Numbered from the stretch's first letter, positions 30,093 through 43,079 are shown. The stretch: 64,000 nt of DNA from Gongronella butleri (GCA_025201375.1 JAIWZP010000027.1:124001-188000); one strand, 5' to 3'. Numbers and translations are program-made. Notes: generated by a model from the sequence alone, not told the origin.

Positions 30093-33000
30093 CACTTCAA
30101 GTTGCACCAATTCTTTGCTTCCCGAGATTCTGCAAGTGCTAAATTTCTTTTAGCGTGTGTAGCGCGAGACCATCCACTTTGTACCGCACCCAAAGCATTA
30201 CTTTTGGCAAAACCGACCATTCTGCGCCACCTGTCCCATGTTACACACACTGGCGATGATTACGTTTGTGCTGCAATTTCCGATCATGTCAACGGTGCCG
30301 TTATATTGGCACGCACAGCCTCACTTCTGATGTGGAATTCAAAAAAAAAAAATGAAAAATGTGAAAAAGTCAATAAAAATAGAAGGCAAGGGGCATTGTG
30401 GCAGCAAAAAGTCACCGGCCCACGCTTCAATTCCAAGAGCCTGTCCTTTGCAGTTGTAGCAAAAGATGATCATTGTGGCCATTTAAATGAAACGTCCAAG
30501 AAATGAAATGGCATTAGACAATGCCTCCTTCAAAAATTATAGCAGCAGTAAAAGGGCCATTTCCTGGACACCAATGGCAAAAAAAAAAAACACAAGACAC
30601 CAGAAAAATTCAACTCACCACCATCCTGGAGAGGCTTTTTTTGGAAGGGTGGTGAATGTTCTGAGTGTGGCTGGGCGAGCCACGTGTGGTTTGGGTGGAC
30701 AAAGGTAATGGGGTGTACTTCCCTTGAGTCCAGACCTCTGTTTCTGAATTTAACAAGCCAATTGGCGCGAATCACTGATATTAACGCGCAAAATCAAAGT
30801 ATTCGCAGGCAAAACACATTAAGCGCGCGCAAAACGTATAGATTTGGGCGCCAATTGCTAGCGCGATGCGGGCATCTTGTAGTGTGGTGCGCGCCTATTC
30901 CTCGGGCAAGCGATCTGGGGTTCCTAGCGCGTGTCGCCGCCGAATAAAACGCTGATAAACCGTAATTGCATAGATTCGGTCATGGACTCAGCATTAGCGC
31001 GTCGTCTTTGGGTCTCGTCGACATTGCCGCATCTCCGGTGACGATGCACGTGTGACTTATTATGATATGGGGTTTCTGGCGCGTGGTCTCGTTGAGAAAT
31101 GGCGCGTTTCGCCCATTTTCATAAACTTGGCAACAATTGCACAAAAAATAAGCAATTGTTCTCGCATTTCGGCGAGACATTACGCGTCTTTGGTCATGGT
31201 TCGTACGTCTGCAGTGTTAACTTGGAGTCGGAAGCGCGTGTCTTGTGGAATAAAATTCGTTTGGTTTTTTTTTTGTCTCTGGGCAACAAGCAGAGTAAAC
31301 TTCAGCCCCGGGGCTGCTCGTTTTTGCTCGTGTTAGAGAAACGCTGCAGGGCCTAGGCACCCATTTCCACAACAGTCTGGCCATGGATGCTGCCATCTTT
31401 ATATTGCACAAGGCATCAAAATGCAAAAAATCACAAATTCGCAATTGATGCCATGGCAGTATATGGTTCCTTCACAAATTGCTGCATGATTTCCTTGAGT
31501 TTTTGTGCCAACTCCCTTTTACTACAATTTGGATCCACTTGGACAAGTCTTTATCAAGTTGTTTTATATTCTTTCATTTTTGGGGGCAAATGTGCTTGTT
31601 TCTCACTAATCTTACCTTGCCGACCGGCGGAATTCGTACTGAAGTCAAAATACGAGCAAGAAAACATGTGGGACGTGGTTGCAGCTGTCACAAACCATTG
31701 GGAGGCATGCCACGCGCAATCCAAAATTTGGCCATGGCGACGCTCAAACAAAAAAAATAGAAAATCAGGTCTCCAGATCTGCGCCAAACTTACACAGTAG
31801 AAGAAGGGCGTGGGGAAACCAACAAAAATGCCATGAATGAGGGCATTCCATCTGATGTGTCACGAGCAATGAGTGATTTTAGGTTAAACTTCAACGATGA
31901 ATTGCTCCGGAAGAACGCGCTTGAAGAGCCGCGCTAACGCTTCCATCAGAAAGAGACGTTCTAAGTTCATGGTTTTGATTAGAAAACAGGCGCGTGTAAT
32001 CCAACTTGGACGCGTGTAATCACGCGTTGAAAATGAGGGTCAAATCTGCTTGTTTTCGTGACTGAGCACGCTCTGCTGAATCCTCCATTTTTCTACCGAT
32101 CGCCGGTATTTATGGACGCGTCGGCTCGTGCTCTTTCTGAAGATATCCATTTCCTAGTGCTGCGGCCGATTTTCACCGAGCTGTCCTTGTATCAAAAATC
32201 TGCCCTCAAACTGAGCAAATTGCGTTTTACGCGAAAACTAGTCAATGGATCTATGGGGTTTATTGCATTTTTACTGATGAAAAAATGTGTTTTAACCTAT
32301 GGTTGAATGACACAGCGATCTGCGGACCTAAAGTCCACTGTTCTCAAATCCTCGACTGCACCCCTTGGAAAATTCGTTGTTTTCGAAATTCGTGATTGCG
32401 CGCGATACCTTGGTCCTAGTGCCTAGGTGAACGGCTTAAAATGCCCTTTAGGCTTTAATCTTTCATAGACAACGAAAAAAATGGAAGTTGATCTGACCAT
32501 TCTGGAGAAATTCGATATTTTCTTCAATTTTTACAAATTCAGGTGACGCGCGTCAAATTACTGCATGATCGTAATGGGACTAGGCCCAGATGAACGAGAC
32601 GCACAAGCGCATCATATCATCCTTTCCTGGATAATTGGTTAAACGGATTTTGATCGCGTTCAAATAAAGCCAACATGTCAAAACTTCGAAAAAGCTGATT
32701 TGCTTTGCAACGTACTGGACAAGACGAGAGGCATTTCCGATTGTAAAATGTACATCATGTTGGTCACTCTCGATTGGATGCATTTCCAAGGGTTTATTTT
32801 GATTCTCATGTGCGGGTAAGCACTAAATTAGCATTTGAAGCCACTTGATCTGGTCTAATTTAGCTAGGACATGCACCAGAGAATTCAAATTAGCGCTGCT
32901 TACGATCCATGTCCAGAGACTCGCGTTGTGCCGGGGAAACGAGAGGACGACGCGTTCTTGTCGAACTATAGTCAATTTTATGTAATTTGGATAAAACGCG

Positions 33001-33657
33001 TCATTTTTCAACGAGGACACGCGCTACAGGACCCTAAATTAACATCACATGCGATCCACGACTATTTATACGAAAAGTGTCTAGAAAGCGCGAAGAAGAC
33101 GCGCTTTTGCAAAACTAATGTCAAAATTATGCATTTGAGGTGTTGACGCACTTTAATCGGCAACAACACGCGCTGGAGATCTCATATAAAGCCTACGAAC
33201 GAACTGTTACCAGGGGCGCACCCTGCAGGCACACAAACAAATGATTAGAGATAGGCACATGAAGGCAAGTGTATCATATTCATTGTCTTTCTTTTTTTAT
33301 TTATTTATTTATTTTATTTTTTTTTTTTTTGCGCGCACAGTTTTATGACATTCCAAAACACGACCATGTGCGTTGGTGAGACGCCATTGACCGTGCCGAG
33401 GCTATTCAATTCGAGATGGTACTCATTGCGTCATCTAATGCGCGAACCCCCCTTTTTTTCTTTTTTGGCGCTAGTAGCACTCGCAGCGCGATTCGGCGGG
33501 TCAGCGCGCGAAACAAGCGCGTCTTTTTTTTCGTTCTTGTCCAATTTTTATCTTTTGGGATGCCAATTGGAGTTTTTATCAGGTACAATTACTATACAAC
33601 AAGAAAATGAAGATTTGGGGGGATACAAAAATCAAAGATGATCATAAATTAAAAATG
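30093..33657. other. gene-poor block with decayed repeats
   Basis: About 3.5 kb without a supported gene. It contains an inverted copy of family A (32040-32440). Blocks near 30880 and 31065 (TTCCTAGCGCG, GTTTCTGGCGCGTG) could be worn repeat remnants. Near 33340 a T-run plus CAG is followed by a short frame reading FYDIPKHDHVRW before a stop; this could be the relic of an exon. Confidence 0.45.
32040..32440 (-). repeat. dispersed repeat family A, inverted copy
   Basis: As reverse complement it matches 7525-7800: TTTTCCAAGGGGTGCAGTCG, GAGGATTTGA, CAGATCG, TTCCGCGTAAA-like and CCAnAAAGAnC blocks in the same order. It shows that the family occurs in both orientations. Confidence 0.7.
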
Positions 33658-36600
33658 TTAGGTGGATGGATGATGCTGAGAAGGGTCATGCAAAGGGTCG
33701 AGTTCAGCGTGGTGTTGTGTGCGGCCATTTTTTAAGATCAATTCGCGCTCACGGATGATGTCATTGTCATAAGGGCGATACATGTGGCCATCGTACTTGA
33801 AGACGACGCGCGGCACAAAGCAGGCGACGACAGTCAGCACGAGCATGAGCCAGTAGAGCCCTGTGCCGTACAAAATATACTGGCCGTGGAAGTCGAATTG
33901 CAAAAAGATGGCATAAATGGATGTGAAGATGTAAAAGGCTACTGTTGACAAGATGATGACGGCGAGCTGAATCCATGTGAAGCTGTAGATGCAAAAGGCG
34001 ACAAACAGGTTGGCGACAAAGACCGAGTAGCTGGCAATGATGGTGCCGATCTCAAACATGCCATTTTGGTCGTAGCCGCGCACATCTGGCGATCCGCCGA
34101 GCAGCAGCATATAAGGGAAGAAAAAGCACACGGCGGACTGGTAGATGCCGTCCAGGACGGTGAGCCAGAAGCGGCCCGTCTTGAACTTGTCGCTGCGCAG
34201 GCCCATGCGATATAATTCGGGGTACAGAAGGCTTGTCGTTGCATTCAAGTCCTGGTCCCAGATACCCAGCGCAATGATTGGCAGCGACGTGAATACCAGG
34301 TTGTACAGCGACACCAATGCATAGTCGTACATCATGGTGCCCGTGAATCTGTAAAAAAAATTCGAGAAAAATTGAGTTTTTTTTTTTCTTTTTTCTCCCT
34401 CTTATTTTTTTTACGTACTGGCAGAAAATTTGGTACCAAAAGAGAACGAATGTCCAGATGATATTCTTGAAAAAGAAGCCGATGGTCATTTCGGCTGTGC
34501 GCAAATAGGACCATCTGCCGTGGACGAGCAGCAATTTCTCCAGATAGCGGAATTGGGCAATGGCATAATCTGAGGACATGACGGCCTGACGGCCCTCGAC
34601 GCCCGAGATGCCGACGCCGACATTGGCTTCTTGGATCATGGACACGTCGTTTGCGCCGTCGCCAACGGCAAGGGTCATGACTTTGAGCCCCTTTTTCACG
34701 AGCGCGACGACTTGGGCCTTTTGCTTGGGACTGACGCGGCAGCAGATGACACTGGCGCACTGCATGGCGAGGTGCAGGAACAGCTTCTTGTTGGCGGGCT
34801 CCAGCACGTATTGCAGGGTCTTGCCATCAATGACGAGTGCGCGTTTGACGTCTTTTTGTCTCTGATGGTCGTTTTCATGGGCATGCTCGATGTCTTGCTG
34901 ATGGCGGATGGCGTCTTTGATCTGCTGCATGGCCAGGTCACGGTCATCGGCTTGCAGGACGACGGTATCCATGTCATTTGTGATCAAATTGCAGGCGTAA
35001 GCGATGTTGATGGCGGTTTCCGTCTTGTCGCCGGTCAGGACCCACAAATTGATGCCCGAGTGGGACAATTTGGCAATGGTTTCGGGGACGCCTTCTTGCA
35101 ATCTGTCCTCGATGGCGGTGCCGCCCATCAAAAGCATGTCGCACTCGATTTCCTCGCAAACAGCGTCCAATTTCTCTTCACGGCCATAGAGACTGGAATT
35201 GGCCTTGTCGAAGCGCTGGTTCCACGCATTGTACTCGTCCTCGGCAATGAATCGATACGATAGGCACAGTGTGCGCAGGCCTTCTTGGGCAAACGCTTCG
35301 AGATGCGCGGCGGTGCGATCGCGGATGTATTTTTGCTTTTGCTCGAGATCGCGCTGGTTGCCAAAGTCGTCGCACAGGCGCTCGTAGATGACCGAGTCTG
35401 CACCCTTGCACAGGAGCAAGATGCGGCGTGTGCCGTCGCGTGGGCGCAGGATGACACTCATGCGTTTGCGCGTAGAATTGAATTCGAGCACATTGAGCAG
35501 CTCAAACGCCTTGTTTTCGCCCATCACGTTGAGCATGAGCAAGTCGGCGTCGCGTTCCAAAAAGGTGAAACCCAAATCGCGGGCTGTGGCGACAAGTGCG
35601 GCCTCATCGGGGCTCTGAGCCTTGTAGTCGACGGATGTGCGGTGATCGTCGTCCTTGTTGCGCTCCACAAGCACCGTGTGGCACAGCGCAAGCGTCGAGA
35701 AAAAGTGCATGATGGCGGTCGCGTGGTCGTCTTTTTTGCCAAGGTCCTCAAACACCTTTGGATCCACAAACGTCGGATTTTTGCCAACATAAGGATTACG
35801 AAACAATTTGGCCTGCAGGGCAAACATCTTTTCGCGCTGCTTGGTCATTTCCTCGTTGCTGAGCTCGTCCTCGTTGACGTCGTCCGGCTTTTCGTTGGCA
35901 GTGCCCTTTTCGTGATACGCGCTGTCGCGTAAATGCGCGCCGCGCAGCGCCTCCGTGTCGCCCAGACCATACGCGACGCCATTGATCGTGCATTTGCGGT
36001 ACTCCATGACATTCTGCGTCAGTGTGCCGGTCTTGTCCGAGAACACGTACTGAATCTGGCCCAAATCGTCCGAAATATTCCAAGTTCGTGGCAAACATCG
36101 CTGGTCTGTCGGTTCATAATACAGATCCACATCCTCGTAGATGAACCATGCCTATATAGAGGGATTTGAAAGAGAAATAGGTGAACAAAAGGGCTTGCAG
36201 AAGAAGAAGAAAAAAAGGAAAATGGATGATTTTTGTCGATTTTGTCAAAGTCTTACGGCAAATGTCTTTACAATCTCGACAGAGATGTACAGGGAGATGG
36301 GCACGATGTTTTGGTACAGGATGAGTGCGACCCAAAAGGTGACAAAGCCGAGCCAGGTACCACTGGCGCCCTCGATGCCGAAATTAAAGTATTTTGGTGA
36401 CCCGCTGCGCTCAAAGAACACGCTCGCCAGAATGGATGTGACCAGACAAAGCACGGCAAGGATGGCAAAGTTGGCGATGACCTAAAAAAAAGAAAAGAAA
36501 GGAATTGAGCGATTTGCTGCGGCCCGTCGCTCCAACTCTAAACACTATTTACAAAGGGATTCGTCTGTTTAGAGATCTGGCTTCGTTTTGAGGGCGTTTT

Positions 36601-38562
36601 CCCCGAATTGAGCATGATCTTGGTATCGTCGCCCGTGTACACGACGAGGCCAATGACCCAGTCTGTATTTCGTAGGACACAGCCGCGCAGCAGAATATTA
36701 TTGTGCGTGATGGCCTCGGTTTTTTCGTGCGACACAGACGGTGCGCTCGTGCTGTCGCTCGCAATGCTTTGGACACTTGCGCTGCGGATGGATGCGGCCG
36801 GCGAGCCTGCGACGCTGCTGTCATTGTCGGAAGAATCGGCATCGTCCTCGAGTTTATCGTCATTTTCCGATTTTTTGTCGATTTCGGGTGCCAATGGCTC
36901 GTCGTCCATGGTATGGGGGTCGATTTGCCATCGCATGACGCCATTGAACCGGTAGATGTTTGGATTAGGGGGCTCGCATTCGACGTAAAAGCGTGCACGT
37001 TCGCAATCATGGACAGACAACAAGTCTTTCGTGGCGGTCAAGCCCTGGCGCACCTTGAGGTTGGTTTCGCCGTCCAGATTCTTTGTTTCTGTGCAGCAGA
37101 TGCTGTCCTTTTCCGATGTTGACAGGATGATGATGTCCGCGGGCACGTCGTCGTCGCTCCGCAGCAGGACATAATCGCCCACTTTGACATCTTGCCATTG
37201 AATCACTTGCCACGCGGTCTTGCATGCAGGCGCGGGCGCATCCGTTGGCAAAAGGTCGCCGCATTGGATTTTCGGTGTCGAGGACGTGCGGTCGCGCATC
37301 GAAAGCGTGGGGCGCCTCAAATGTTCGGTGGATAAGCGGTCATTGGGTTGTTGTTGCTGCTGGAGTCCTTGGGGCAAATGCTGCCTTGACGCGGTGGTGT
37401 TTGTACGGTACAGCACCGAGTGAGGAATGGCGCCGGGGCGATAGCTCTTTTTCGCTTGTCGAGGGGACACGTCTTGGACAATGGGCGATGGTGGCGCGGA
37501 AACGTCGGAAATCGATGCAACGGACGCGTCATCTTGTTCATTAGGCATCTCGATATGCTCTTCTTGTTGCGCATCCATTGCACGATGCTGTTGTTGATGT
37601 TGTTGTTGTTGCTGATGATGGTGCGCCGGCGTGAGGGAGGAGCGGAAAATGTTGCTGATTTCGGATCTGAGCGTATCTGAGCGATTGCGGACCGTTGTCA
37701 AAACCTTTTTTGCGGGTGCGGGGATCGGGAGTGATCTCAATGGTGGAGGTGGTTCGAGGTATTGTGGCAAAGGCGAGTCGGATGACAAGATGGAAGCTGC
37801 ATCGCGCGATCGGAAGCGATTGAGCGGGACGGGCTGGCCGCCAATTTGTGTGGCGAGCAACGAGGGCCTTCGGATGGACTCGGAGCGCATGGATAAACCG
37901 GTGGTTGTGGACACGTTGTCGGGCGCGACAATGCCAGGAATGTTGTCGTCAACGTGAATGACTGGCGCGTTTTGCACGCGTGATAAACGATACGCATGCG
38001 AATAGCGATTATCCAGGCCGGCCAACATGCAGAAGAAGCCCAGAAACAAATGCCAAAGATGTCGCAGCCCCGTGGGTTCTGGCGGCACATTGACATTGGC
38101 CCAATGGCTGAGTGTGAGTGTTTTTGCGCCATTGACGCTCTGATCTTGCTGGTTGCGCTTCCAATCCTCGACACCGTCCTTGATCGCCGTGATCAGCAGG
38201 ATCGCCATGAGCGGCATCGCCGACACCGCAGGTTCGGTCACACCAAAAAGAGGAATGCATTGCAGAATGACCAAAAACAGAAAGTACAGGTTGGCGACGT
38301 TGCGGAATTGCTCAAATAAGTTCTTGGGCACAAACGTCAGTGGTGTGTATTTGGCCGTGCGCACATGGTTGCCCACATACACCTGCAATGGCTCGTCGTG
38401 CCCTGCTGAAGCCATATTCACCAGGATCTTGCGCCGCTGCGCCATATACGAGCTATGCGACGCCGTGCGCCGCAGCTGACGCTCCTCTTCTTCGTTTTGT
38501 AGTGTCTCTTTGGCTTTTTTTGAGAAAAGAGCCTTGAAACGTAGAGCTTTCGAGATCTTCAT
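33658..38562 (-). CDS. P4-type phospholipid flippase, Dnf1/Dnf2-like
   Basis: Moves phospholipids from the outer to the cytosolic leaflet of plasma and trans-Golgi membranes, usually with a Cdc50/Lem3 subunit. Exons 38562-36553, 36481-36257, 36151-34419 and 34348-33658 give 1552 residues (Dnf1 is 1571). N-terminal RTAKYTPLTFVPKNLFEQF opens the P4 core. DGETNLK at 497-503 is the actuator loop. SDKTGTLTQN carries the phosphorylated Asp-784. KGADSVIYERL, GDKTETAINIAYAC and VGDGANDVSMIQEA form the nucleotide and hinge parts. The C-terminal helices include MMYDYALVSLYNLVFTSLP. Two cytosolic inserts stand out: about 250 Ser/Pro/Gln-rich residues before the actuator loop, with a Gln/His run, and an acidic Ser-rich stretch after it. 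Both are likely regulatory. No transmission break is seen. Confidence 0.95.
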
Positions 38563-39105
38563 ACAACTAAAAAAAAGTCATAAAAGCGTGTCAGCCCCCG
38601 TTGTCGTTGCCATGGCAAACTTGGTGGCCCTCGCCTCTCGAGCAAAAACCGACAAAACCCGAGAAACAGGGTCTTTTTTTTGTGCGACTTACGTAAAATA
38701 CAGAAAAAAAAAAGAGTTGAATTGGATATAATACGAAAGTATGGGGGTGTACAAAGTGTGAAAAGAGGCGCGGACACGTCCCTAGAAAGCACTAAAGCGA
38801 GAGGAGAACGAAGGGAAAGAGGACAAGGGAAAGAAAGAAAAAAAGACAAGCTAAAAATAAAAAAAAAAGAGGGAAGAAAAAAGGGCGGCGGAAAATGGAA
38901 AAGAAAGAGAGGTTCTTTTTTATTGTTTGAGACGACGGTCTTTAGAAATTGATTGTCCACCTTTTGGGACGACGGGGGTATTGAGAGAGAGGGAAGAGTG
39001 GGGTGAATTCAATGACAAAAAATGAGAGAATGGCAAGTAAAAAAAAAAAAAAAAAAAAAAGGAGGTGGGGACAATGAAATATATAAAAAAAAAATTGACC
39101 TGAAT
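38563..39105. other. flippase promoter and bZIP 3' flank
   Basis: 543 bases between the flippase start and the bZIP stop, both on the minus strand. It is C/T-rich on the minus strand, with purine runs on the plus strand (38700-38920) and an A/G run at 39039-39060. No gene is seen. Confidence 0.55.
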
Positions 39106-40234
39106 CTACTGGCTACTGATCATCAATGTGGGGCGACTGAACTTGAGGAAGAGGGAGTTCTTCTTCTTTGGCTCGCTATCCATGGTGTTTTGGACGACCT
39201 GGGCAACGTGGGCCATGCGCTTGGGCTGTTTGATCATCTGGACCGCGACATCACAAAAGGCTTGGAACGTCTTTGCGGTGCTAGCCGTGCATTGCTTCTC
39301 CTTTTGCTTGGTCAGGCAATGGTCGCGGCAGGCCATGGCACGATGCATGATTTCTTCGTGCGACATGCCACGGACGACGCGCATAAACACGTAATACGGG
39401 TAATGGTGCCGCAGCACGTCCTTTTCAAATTCACGTGTGTATGTTTTTGAGCCTTGCTGGTCCTTGTCTTGCTTTGTGTATGATTTTGGTGTGTACGTGG
39501 TGTGTGATGACGCGAGGGCCACGGGCAAATCGTGATCGTGGCCGTCGCCGCCCGACTCCACGCGTGGCGCAAGCACTTGGGACATGGCATTGACCCAATC
39601 GTCGCGGCTGAGGATGTCCACGTGTTTTTTGGGCGCCGACGCGTCCATTGTCGCGTTGTAAGGGAAGCTGCTGTGAAGATACGCGTGGTAATGCAGCGAA
39701 AATGTGTGTTGCAGCACAATGGACGCCAATGCGGGCGCAAGTAGCGGATATTGAGCAAGCAACTCGTGTGGCTGGCTGCCATCCATGGCCAGCAGCGGCT
39801 GATGCAGCTTGTCGCCCAATGCTTGCGACAGATCCAATTCGGGCATCACCACATGCGCCACAAATGAATTGTTGCCTTGTGGTGCCTGGGGTTGGAAGAG
39901 ACTGATATCCAAAAGCGAGTCAAAGTCCAATGGAGGGCTGAAATCCGAGCTAGATCCATTTGAAGAGAGCGACACGGGCGGTGTCAGCGATTGTCGCGCT
40001 TGCTGCTCTTCCAATTGCTGTGTGCGCACTCGGCTCGATGCCAAATCGCCCACCAATTGGTCATTCATCTCCTTGATCTTCTTCAATTCGTGCTTGAGCG
40101 CACTAATCTCGTCTTCTTGCTCTTCCACCTTTTGCTCCAGCTGTGAAATGTATTCTAAAAGGAAACGGGAAAAAAATAACGAAATAAATAACGAGCAAGT
40201 AAAAAGGGGGAGGAAAAAGGAGGAAACAATCCCT

Positions 40235-40268
<34 letters not shown>

Positions 40269-41038
40269 AGCCTACCTTTTCGTCGCACACGGAAATTGCG
40301 TGCCGAGATTTTGTTGCGCAATTGCCTTCGCTCCTTGGCAGAGAGCGACCGCTTATCGAGGATCTGGTCATTCTCATCGAGCATCATGAAATCGTCCTCA
40401 CCCTCCGAGTGCGACGATGGCGAGGATGCATTTTGCCGGTCGCGCTCTTCACGGCGTGCTTGCTTCTTCTTGTACGCATTCTGTGGCGATTCGGTCACAA
40501 ACACAGGCTCTCGCTTCTTTTTGAGCATCTTGCGGGACGCCGACGTTGGCTTCTTGGAATTGGCGACCGTCGTCAGGCTCGTATTCACAAGTTTTGCTGT
40601 AGATGCCCCGATTTTCGTCGTTTGGAAATCAGGCCCGCTGGCTGTGTTGATCACCCACGATGTGTTGAACACCGATGCAGGCGCTGCAGGCTTGCTCTTG
40701 GCCGTGGTTGTCGTCGTCGTGGCCGGCACAGCCTCAGAGATCGAAAATGTGCTCGTTGTTGCCACAGCATTGGTGTTGATGGCCGCCGTCTCCTTTGGCG
40801 CCAATGGCTGGTTCAGATCCGCCACCGGGAACGTGATCGGGTCAAACAGATAGCTCACAATATCCCTGGTCGGCGCCTCAGGCCCGCCGTTCGTCGTGGG
40901 TGCCGATAAAATCGGCGTCGACGCTGTCGTCGTTGTCACTGCGCTCGTGCTCGCATCATTCGATGAAGCGGACGACGCTGGAGACACATTGCTCTGCTCA
41001 ATCAACTGGTCAAGCCATTCAAACGTCGAAGGATTCAT
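39106..41038 (-). CDS. bZIP transcription factor
   Basis: Exons 41038-40276 and 40154-39106 give 603 residues. The basic region SAKERRQLRNKISARNFRVRRK sits at about residues 231-253 and has the N-x7-R signature (NKISARNFR). The intron falls exactly between basic region and zipper. The leucine zipper (EYISQLEQKVEEQ...ALKHELKKI...DQLVGDLASS) starts exon 2, with heptad L/V/I positions. The N-terminus is Ser/Thr/Ala-rich, with a Lys/Arg cluster (KMLKKKREP) before an acidic patch. The C-terminal 350 residues are unassigned, Gln/His-rich, and end with a possible extra helical part (FQAFCDVAVQMIKQPKRM). The intron contains an A30 run (plus strand 40237-40266). It is divergent from the small orphan gene at 41434, with 395 bases between. 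No domain indicates stress, amino-acid or sulphur control specifically. Confidence 0.9.
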
Positions 41039-41433
41039 GATGAATTGTAATAAAAAAAAAAAAAAAAAAAAGGGTTGGGGAAAAGAAAATGGAAAAAAAA
41101 AAGGAGTGAGGATCCGACCATTGAAAGGGCCCTTTGTTGCTTTTTGCATTGTCCAATCACCGCCTGCATCGGCCTCGGCTTTGGTCTGAAGGCGCAGAAA
41201 CACCAAAAAAGGTGGCAACCAAGGACGTAATCCATTGCCTTTTGTGGCATTGCACTGGCTCTTGGATTTTGCGGTAAATAAATTTTCCTGGCCTGGGCTT
41301 GCTCCCTTGCTTTGCCTTCTCACACAAGGCCACTGACTGGGCTTTTTCTATTTCTTTGGCTCTCTCATTTTACTTTTTTCACTTGTTTCACTCGCTTTTT
41401 TCGTTTTTTTTTTTTTTTTTTTTTCCCTTCAAG

Positions 41434-41742
41434 ATGTATGATTCAAAGGCCGATTACAAGTTGTTCAGGTCCATCGATTGTGGCAACTATATTCAAATCG
41501 ATGTGCAGATCGTCAAGGTCCATCTTGGACATGTCGTGCTCATCACTGGAAACTATACCAACAACTCCACGATTGATGTGCATGTCAACAGCCAGCGTCA
41601 AGAATTTTCGTTCAACCAAAACACAATGGATCAAATGATGGTGAGAGGCTTCATGCTGCACGGCGATGAACACGACAAGCCTATGAGGGTCGTCGTCAAG
41701 CACGACAATGTGGTGAAAATGGATGAAACCATTTGTCTCTAG
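41434..41742 (+). CDS. small orphan protein, intact copy of a tandem pair
   Basis: 102 residues, one exon, starting MYDSKADYKLFRSIDCGNY after a T/C-rich leader and ending VVKMDETICL. Alternating hydrophobic and polar residues (YIQIDVQIVKVHLGHVVLIT) suggest an all-beta fold. There is no signal peptide and no membrane segment. An AATAAA at 41772 lies 30 bases past the stop. A second, broken copy begins 636 bases downstream. Conservation of frame and mostly conservative changes between the copies (K/D, R/K, I/V exchanges) supports real coding. I do not recognise the family and assign no function. Confidence 0.65.
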   Translation: MYDSKADYKLFRSIDCGNYIQIDVQIVKVHLGHVVLITGNYTNNSTIDVHVNSQRQEFSFNQNTMDQMMVRGFMLHGDEHDKPMRVVVKHDNVVKMDETICL

Positions 41743-41749
41743 GACATTC

Positions 41750-42640
41750 ATCATTCATTTGCGAGGATACCAATAAAGATATCCCAATTTTTGGTGTGAG
41801 GAATGCAGCCCATGGGCAAGCACACGCAAACAGAAACTCTCACGGGCCTTGGGGACGAGATGCAAGGGGATAAAACTGGGATTGTCAATTGGCAATGCGC
41901 GTCTTCTTGTTGCCTAAAACGTGCACGTCGTCGCGTTTCCCGACACGGTAATGTATTCAATCGGAGAAAGAAAAAATGGAAGGTACCCGGGCTGACCTCT
42001 TGCACTCTCACAAAAGAGCTTTTTTTTCTAATTCTAAAATTCTTTTATTTTTTGAATATAATCATAAAGATGTATGACTTGAAAACAGACTACAAATTGT
42101 TCAAGAGCATTGATTGTGGCAACTATACTATAATCGATGTGCAGATCGTCAAGGTACATCTTGGACACGTCGTTCTCGTTACCGGCAATTACGTGAAACA
42201 ACGCAAAAATTGACGTGGAGATCAACAGTCAACGTCAGGATTTTTCGTTTGAGCAGAAATCGATGGATGAAACGATGTCAAGAGGCTTCATTCTGCGCGG
42301 AGATGAACATGACAAGCCTATCAATATCGTCGTCAAGTTCGAATATTCTGTGATGATGGATGAAATCATTTGTCTAAAAAGACATTCATCATTCTTTTGT
42401 GAGGATGTACCAATAAAAGACATCTCATTTTCATGTGAGGAAATGCGGTCCATGATCAAGCACACGTTCATAAAGAGCTCTCATAGGCCTTGTGGATGAG
42501 GCGCAGGGGATAAAAATAGGAATGTCAGGACTTGCCAAAGCACCGTCGCGTCCTTTTGCCTGAAACGTGCCTGTTGCCGCGTTTCCCGGCTGCATTGTGC
42601 CGGGTTTGGTAACACATTCGAACGGAGAAAGAGAAAAAAA
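41750..42640 (+). repeat. direct repeat of the orphan-gene 3' flank
   Basis: Bases 41742-41985 and 42380-42640 align. Shared blocks include GACATTCATCATTC, GAGGAT..TACCAATAAA, CAAGCACACG, CCTTG.GGA.GAG and CCTAAAACGTGC or CCTGAAACGTGC, ending in CGGAGAAAGA. With the gene copies this shows a segmental tandem duplication with a unit of about 636 bases. Confidence 0.75.
42070..42499 (+). pseudogene. decayed tandem copy of the small orphan gene
   Basis: It starts MYDLKTDYKLFKSIDCGNY, parallel to the copy at 41434. A one-base indel near 42200 shifts the frame so that the reading stops after GNYVKQRKN. The other frame then continues with the equivalent of the second half (INSQRQDFSFEQKSMDE...GDEHDKP). 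The original stop after ICL is also lost: CTCTAG became CTAAAA, so the frame runs on to 42499. Upstream leader and 3' flank are duplicated too. It might still give a 47-residue product, but a pseudogene is the simpler reading. Confidence 0.7.
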
Positions 42641-43079
42641 GGCAGGCGGGCATGTTTGTGCTCGGCAAACCAAAGAAGTGGGACGTCGGCTGCTTCCTTT
42701 TTTGTTGAGCACAAGCACAAGACGCGATATGACTCCATGCCTGCTTGTGGCACGGAGCAATCTCCATTTGGAGGCAACGCGGCTGCTTTTACAGCTTGTC
42801 ATCTTCCCCAGCAACGTTGGGGCGTGCCGAAAATAATCTTTTTCGGTCAACTCTGCACCAATGCGCAACCTTTTGAGATTTGGCCTTTTTGCCAGGGGCG
42901 TGCACTGTCTATGAAGAACATTGGACCCGAGTTTGGGGCCGATCAGATCATGGCAAACGCTTGAATTCTTGAAGAATTGGATGTTTTAACAGTTTATGCC
43001 TTGATCCAAAGCTGCTTGAGCACATTCACTTCTTTGCCCGCCCCAGATCTTTTGTGCTTTTGATGCCATACTCTTGTGT
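42641..43079. other. gene-free spacer
   Basis: Nothing beyond short chance frames. Confidence 0.5.

Noticed and set aside
29727..30506. 259-codon plus-strand frame over the secreted protein gene
   Set aside because: It passes through poly-A and the TATA region. The minus strand has the signal peptide and promoter.
33345..33641. 98-codon plus-strand frame after a T run
   Set aside because: Most of it is Phe/Ser from poly-T stretches. A relic exon in another phase is possible but not supportable.
34631..35932. Two long plus-strand frames (210 and 215 codons) across the flippase
   Set aside because: Both are complements of conserved P4-ATPase motifs and have no independent signals.
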